Source: Prevotellaceae bacterium
GTDB lineage: Bacteria > Bacteroidota > Bacteroidia > Bacteroidales > UBA932
DNA length: 20,247 bases
NCBI GenBank assembly: GCA_031284065.1
Contig: JAITAP010000187.1
Coordinates: forward strand, 1-20,247
Direction of reading: 5' to 3'
Shown piece by piece: positions 18,627-20,247 of the stretch. Below the pieces are notes generated by a model. It was not told the DNA's origin, did no database searches, and saw nothing but the letters and a program-made list of their open reading frames with translations. How positions within the stretch are numbered: the first letter of the stretch is position 1; every line of letters starts with the position of its first letter. The translations under genes were made by a program, and so were the position numbers.

Positions 18627-19298
18627 ATGGCAGAAGTAAACACCGGTGGTGGAGGTCATGGCGCCAAAAAAGGTCAGCCCAAAAAATTGAACCTTCGGGT
18701 GGACTTTACTCCAATGGTGGACATGAACATGTTGCTGCTGACTTTCTTCATGTTCTGTACATCGCTGAGCAAGCCACAGATTATGGATTTGGTGCTTCCC
18801 GTTAAGGACGATCAGATTATAAACGAAGACGAAAAAAACAAGGTCAAAGACTCCAAAGCGATTACGCTGCTGCTGGGGAAAGATGATAAAGTGTACTACT
18901 ACTTTGGCAAGGTTGACAATGCAATGTACAAAGATTACAACTCTCTCAAGGAAGCCGACTACTCTCCAAGCGGTCTTCGCGCCATCTTGCTGGAGCGCAA
19001 CGCCAACGCTGTCCGTCAAATGGTAGAGCTTAAGCGGCAAAAGCTTCGCAAAGAGATTAACGAAGAAAGTTTCAAAGAGCAATCGGACAAAATAAAGGAC
19101 GACCCCGACGGACAGGTTGTAGTAATCAAGCCAACCGACGAATCTACATACCGCAACCTTGTTGATGTGCTGGACGAAATGCAGATATGCAGCATAGGCA
19201 AGTACGCAATTGTAGAAATGAGCGAAGGCGACAATTTTCTGATCCAAAACTACTTGACAAAGGGAGTATATGGCTCCGAGCGGGAATTGCCCCAGTAA
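18627..19298 (+). CDS. exbD: ExbD/TolR family protein, second copy
   Basis: This second ExbD is 223 residues. A glycine- and lysine-rich N-terminus (GGGGHGAKKGQPKK) precedes the canonical LRVDFTPMVDMNMLLLTFFM at 23-42, with proton-carrying D32. The periplasmic part is acidic and lysine-rich, with a probable coiled coil at about 125-160 (VELKRQKLRKEINEESFKEQ), then a conserved-looking ExbD fold with TYRNLVDVLDEMQICSIGKYAIVEM near 174-198. It shares little with the first copy beyond the membrane segment, so the two are paralogues that diverged long ago rather than a recent duplication. It lies 40 bases after the first copy and 50 before tonB. Confidence 0.94.
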   Translation: MAEVNTGGGGHGAKKGQPKKLNLRVDFTPMVDMNMLLLTFFMFCTSLSKPQIMDLVLPVKDDQIINEDEKNKVKDSKAITLLLGKDDKVYYYFGKVDNAMYKDYNSLKEADYSPSGLRAILLERNANAVRQMVELKRQKLRKEINEESFKEQSDKIKDDPDGQVVVIKPTDESTYRNLVDVLDEMQICSIGKYAIVEMSEGDNFLIQNYLTKGVYGSERELPQ

Positions 19299-19348
19299 GA
19301 GTTACACAAACATAATAGCAAAAGAAACGTAATAAGCTAATCAAAGCA

Positions 19349-20170
19349 ATGGGAAAAGATGCACAGTTGAACTCAATAGAGTGGACGGAGTTGATTTTTG
19401 AAGGAAAAAATCAAGCGTACGGAGCGTTCTACCTTCGTCGTACCTCTTGGCGGCGGCACTTGTTGGCGCTGCTGGTTATGGTAGCGTTCACTATTCTGGT
19501 GATGCTAATTCCGTTTTTGGTAGAAACGGTGAAAAAAACGCGCGAATACTTAGGTGGAGTGGATACGCAGGTGGAGTTGGCCACCATTAAGGATGCGCCG
19601 GAAATACCAAAAGAGGTTATTAAATCGGAGCCGGAAGCCCCTCCTCCCCCACCCCTCAAATCGTCTATTAAGTTCACCCCACCCGTAATTACAGAGGACG
19701 ACAAGGTGAGGGATGACGAGCAAATGGCTTCGCAAGACAAGCTCAACGAAACGAAGGTTACCATTTCGATAGCCAACATCACAGGCGACGATAATGACCC
19801 CAATGCTATGGATATTGCAGAGCTGGAGCAGCACAAGGTGATAATGACAGAGGAGCAGCCTTTTATGGCAGTAGAGCAGATGCCTCAGTTCCCGGGCGGC
19901 GACAAGGCGCTGAGAAAATACTTGGCAGAGCAGGTACGCTACCCCGCGCTGGCGGCGGAAAACAACATACAAGGCAGGGTAGTTATCCGCTTTGTGGTGG
20001 GAAAAGATGGCGCAGTGAGCCGAGTTGAGGTGCTTCAGGGCATTGACCGCGTATGCGACGAGGAAGCCATGCGCGTGGTAAGAACCATGCCAAAGTGGAT
20101 ACCCGGCCGCCACAACGGGCGCGCCGTACCGGTGGTATATACGGTGCCGATTGTATTTAAGCTGCAATAA
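19349..20170 (+). CDS. tonB: Energy transducer TonB
   Basis: TonB spans the periplasm and transfers ExbB/ExbD energy to outer-membrane receptors such as SusC-type and siderophore transporters. It is 273 residues. The cytosolic N-terminus has WTELIFEGKNQAYGAFYLRR (12-31), the N-x-AYGA-x-LR motif typical of Bacteroidetes TonB. The single membrane segment is about 37-58. A periplasmic linker has a poly-proline stretch (APPPPP, 97-102) and charged residues to about 170. The TonB C-terminal domain is about 180-273, with FPGGDKALRKYL, RYPALAAENNIQGRVVIRF, and PKWIPGRHNGRAVPVVYTVPIVFKL. Start ATG 19349. It is the last gene of the operon, followed by a strong hairpin. Confidence 0.96.
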   Translation: MGKDAQLNSIEWTELIFEGKNQAYGAFYLRRTSWRRHLLALLVMVAFTILVMLIPFLVETVKKTREYLGGVDTQVELATIKDAPEIPKEVIKSEPEAPPPPPLKSSIKFTPPVITEDDKVRDDEQMASQDKLNETKVTISIANITGDDNDPNAMDIAELEQHKVIMTEEQPFMAVEQMPQFPGGDKALRKYLAEQVRYPALAAENNIQGRVVIRFVVGKDGAVSRVEVLQGIDRVCDEEAMRVVRTMPKWIPGRHNGRAVPVVYTVPIVFKLQ

Positions 20171-20224
20171 AAAATGGACAACCATTTGGTTTAACTTGGA
20201 AAAGCAGTACTATTGTTGGAATGT

Positions 20225-20247
20225 GGGGGGAAGTATTACTTCCCCCC
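20225..20247 (+). terminator. Intrinsic terminator of the exbB-tonB operon (cut by window end)
   Basis: GGGGGGAAGT (20225-20234) and ACTTCCCCCC (20238-20247) are perfect complements around ATT, a very stable stem 55 bases after the tonB stop. Any T tract would lie beyond the window. A smaller hairpin, AAATGG/CCATTT, lies at 20172-20187. Confidence 0.75.

Overview
The window is a core, housekeeping stretch of a Gram-negative Bacteroidetes genome, most probably Bacteroidales. The evidence is the form of the proteins (TonB with the N-terminal YGA-LR motif, long ExbD proteins in tandem, RpoB of 1272 and RpoC of 1424 residues). The promoters also fit: those found match the Bacteroidetes consensus TTG-N19/20-TAnnTTTG rather than the E. 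coli type. No phage, insertion sequence or CRISPR array is visible.

Layout. Positions 1-297 hold four copies of a short intergenic repeat, two in each orientation; the middle two form a perfect 29-bp hairpin. Positions 298-849 (minus) encode an unrecognised 183-residue protein whose C-terminal half weakly recalls phage/polymorphic-toxin nuclease domains. From 14311 down to 975 (minus) runs one long collinear information-processing cluster. In transcription order it is tRNA-Thr(TGT), tRNA-Tyr(GTA), tRNA-Gly(TCC), tRNA-Thr(GGT), tuf, tRNA-Trp(CCA), secE, nusG, rplK, rplA, rplJ, rplL, rpoB, rpoC. The only consensus promoter seen for it lies just upstream of the first tRNA. Hairpins in the wider spacers (after tuf, before rplK, before rpoB, before rpoC, after rpoC) look like attenuation, processing or termination sites that could set relative expression.

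Positions 14537-16318 (minus) encode a ClC-type chloride channel/antiporter with a C-terminal CBS pair and its own promoter. Positions 16319-17084 are a divergent, gene-free region holding the two outward promoters and a degenerate dispersed repeat. From 17085 to 20170 (plus) is a four-gene operon: exbB, exbD, a second exbD, and tonB. It ends at a strong hairpin that reaches the window edge. It encodes the inner-membrane motor that powers TonB-dependent outer-membrane transport.

How the genes work together. The minus cluster supplies RNA polymerase beta and beta', the L1 stalk and L7/L12 stalk proteins, EF-Tu, NusG, SecE and five tRNAs, so transcription, translation and secretion capacity are made together. 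The plus operon supplies energy coupling for outer-membrane import. I see no clearly new multi-gene system. The least explained items are the repeat cluster, the adjoining orphan ORF, the paired ExbD proteins and the set of intercistronic hairpins.
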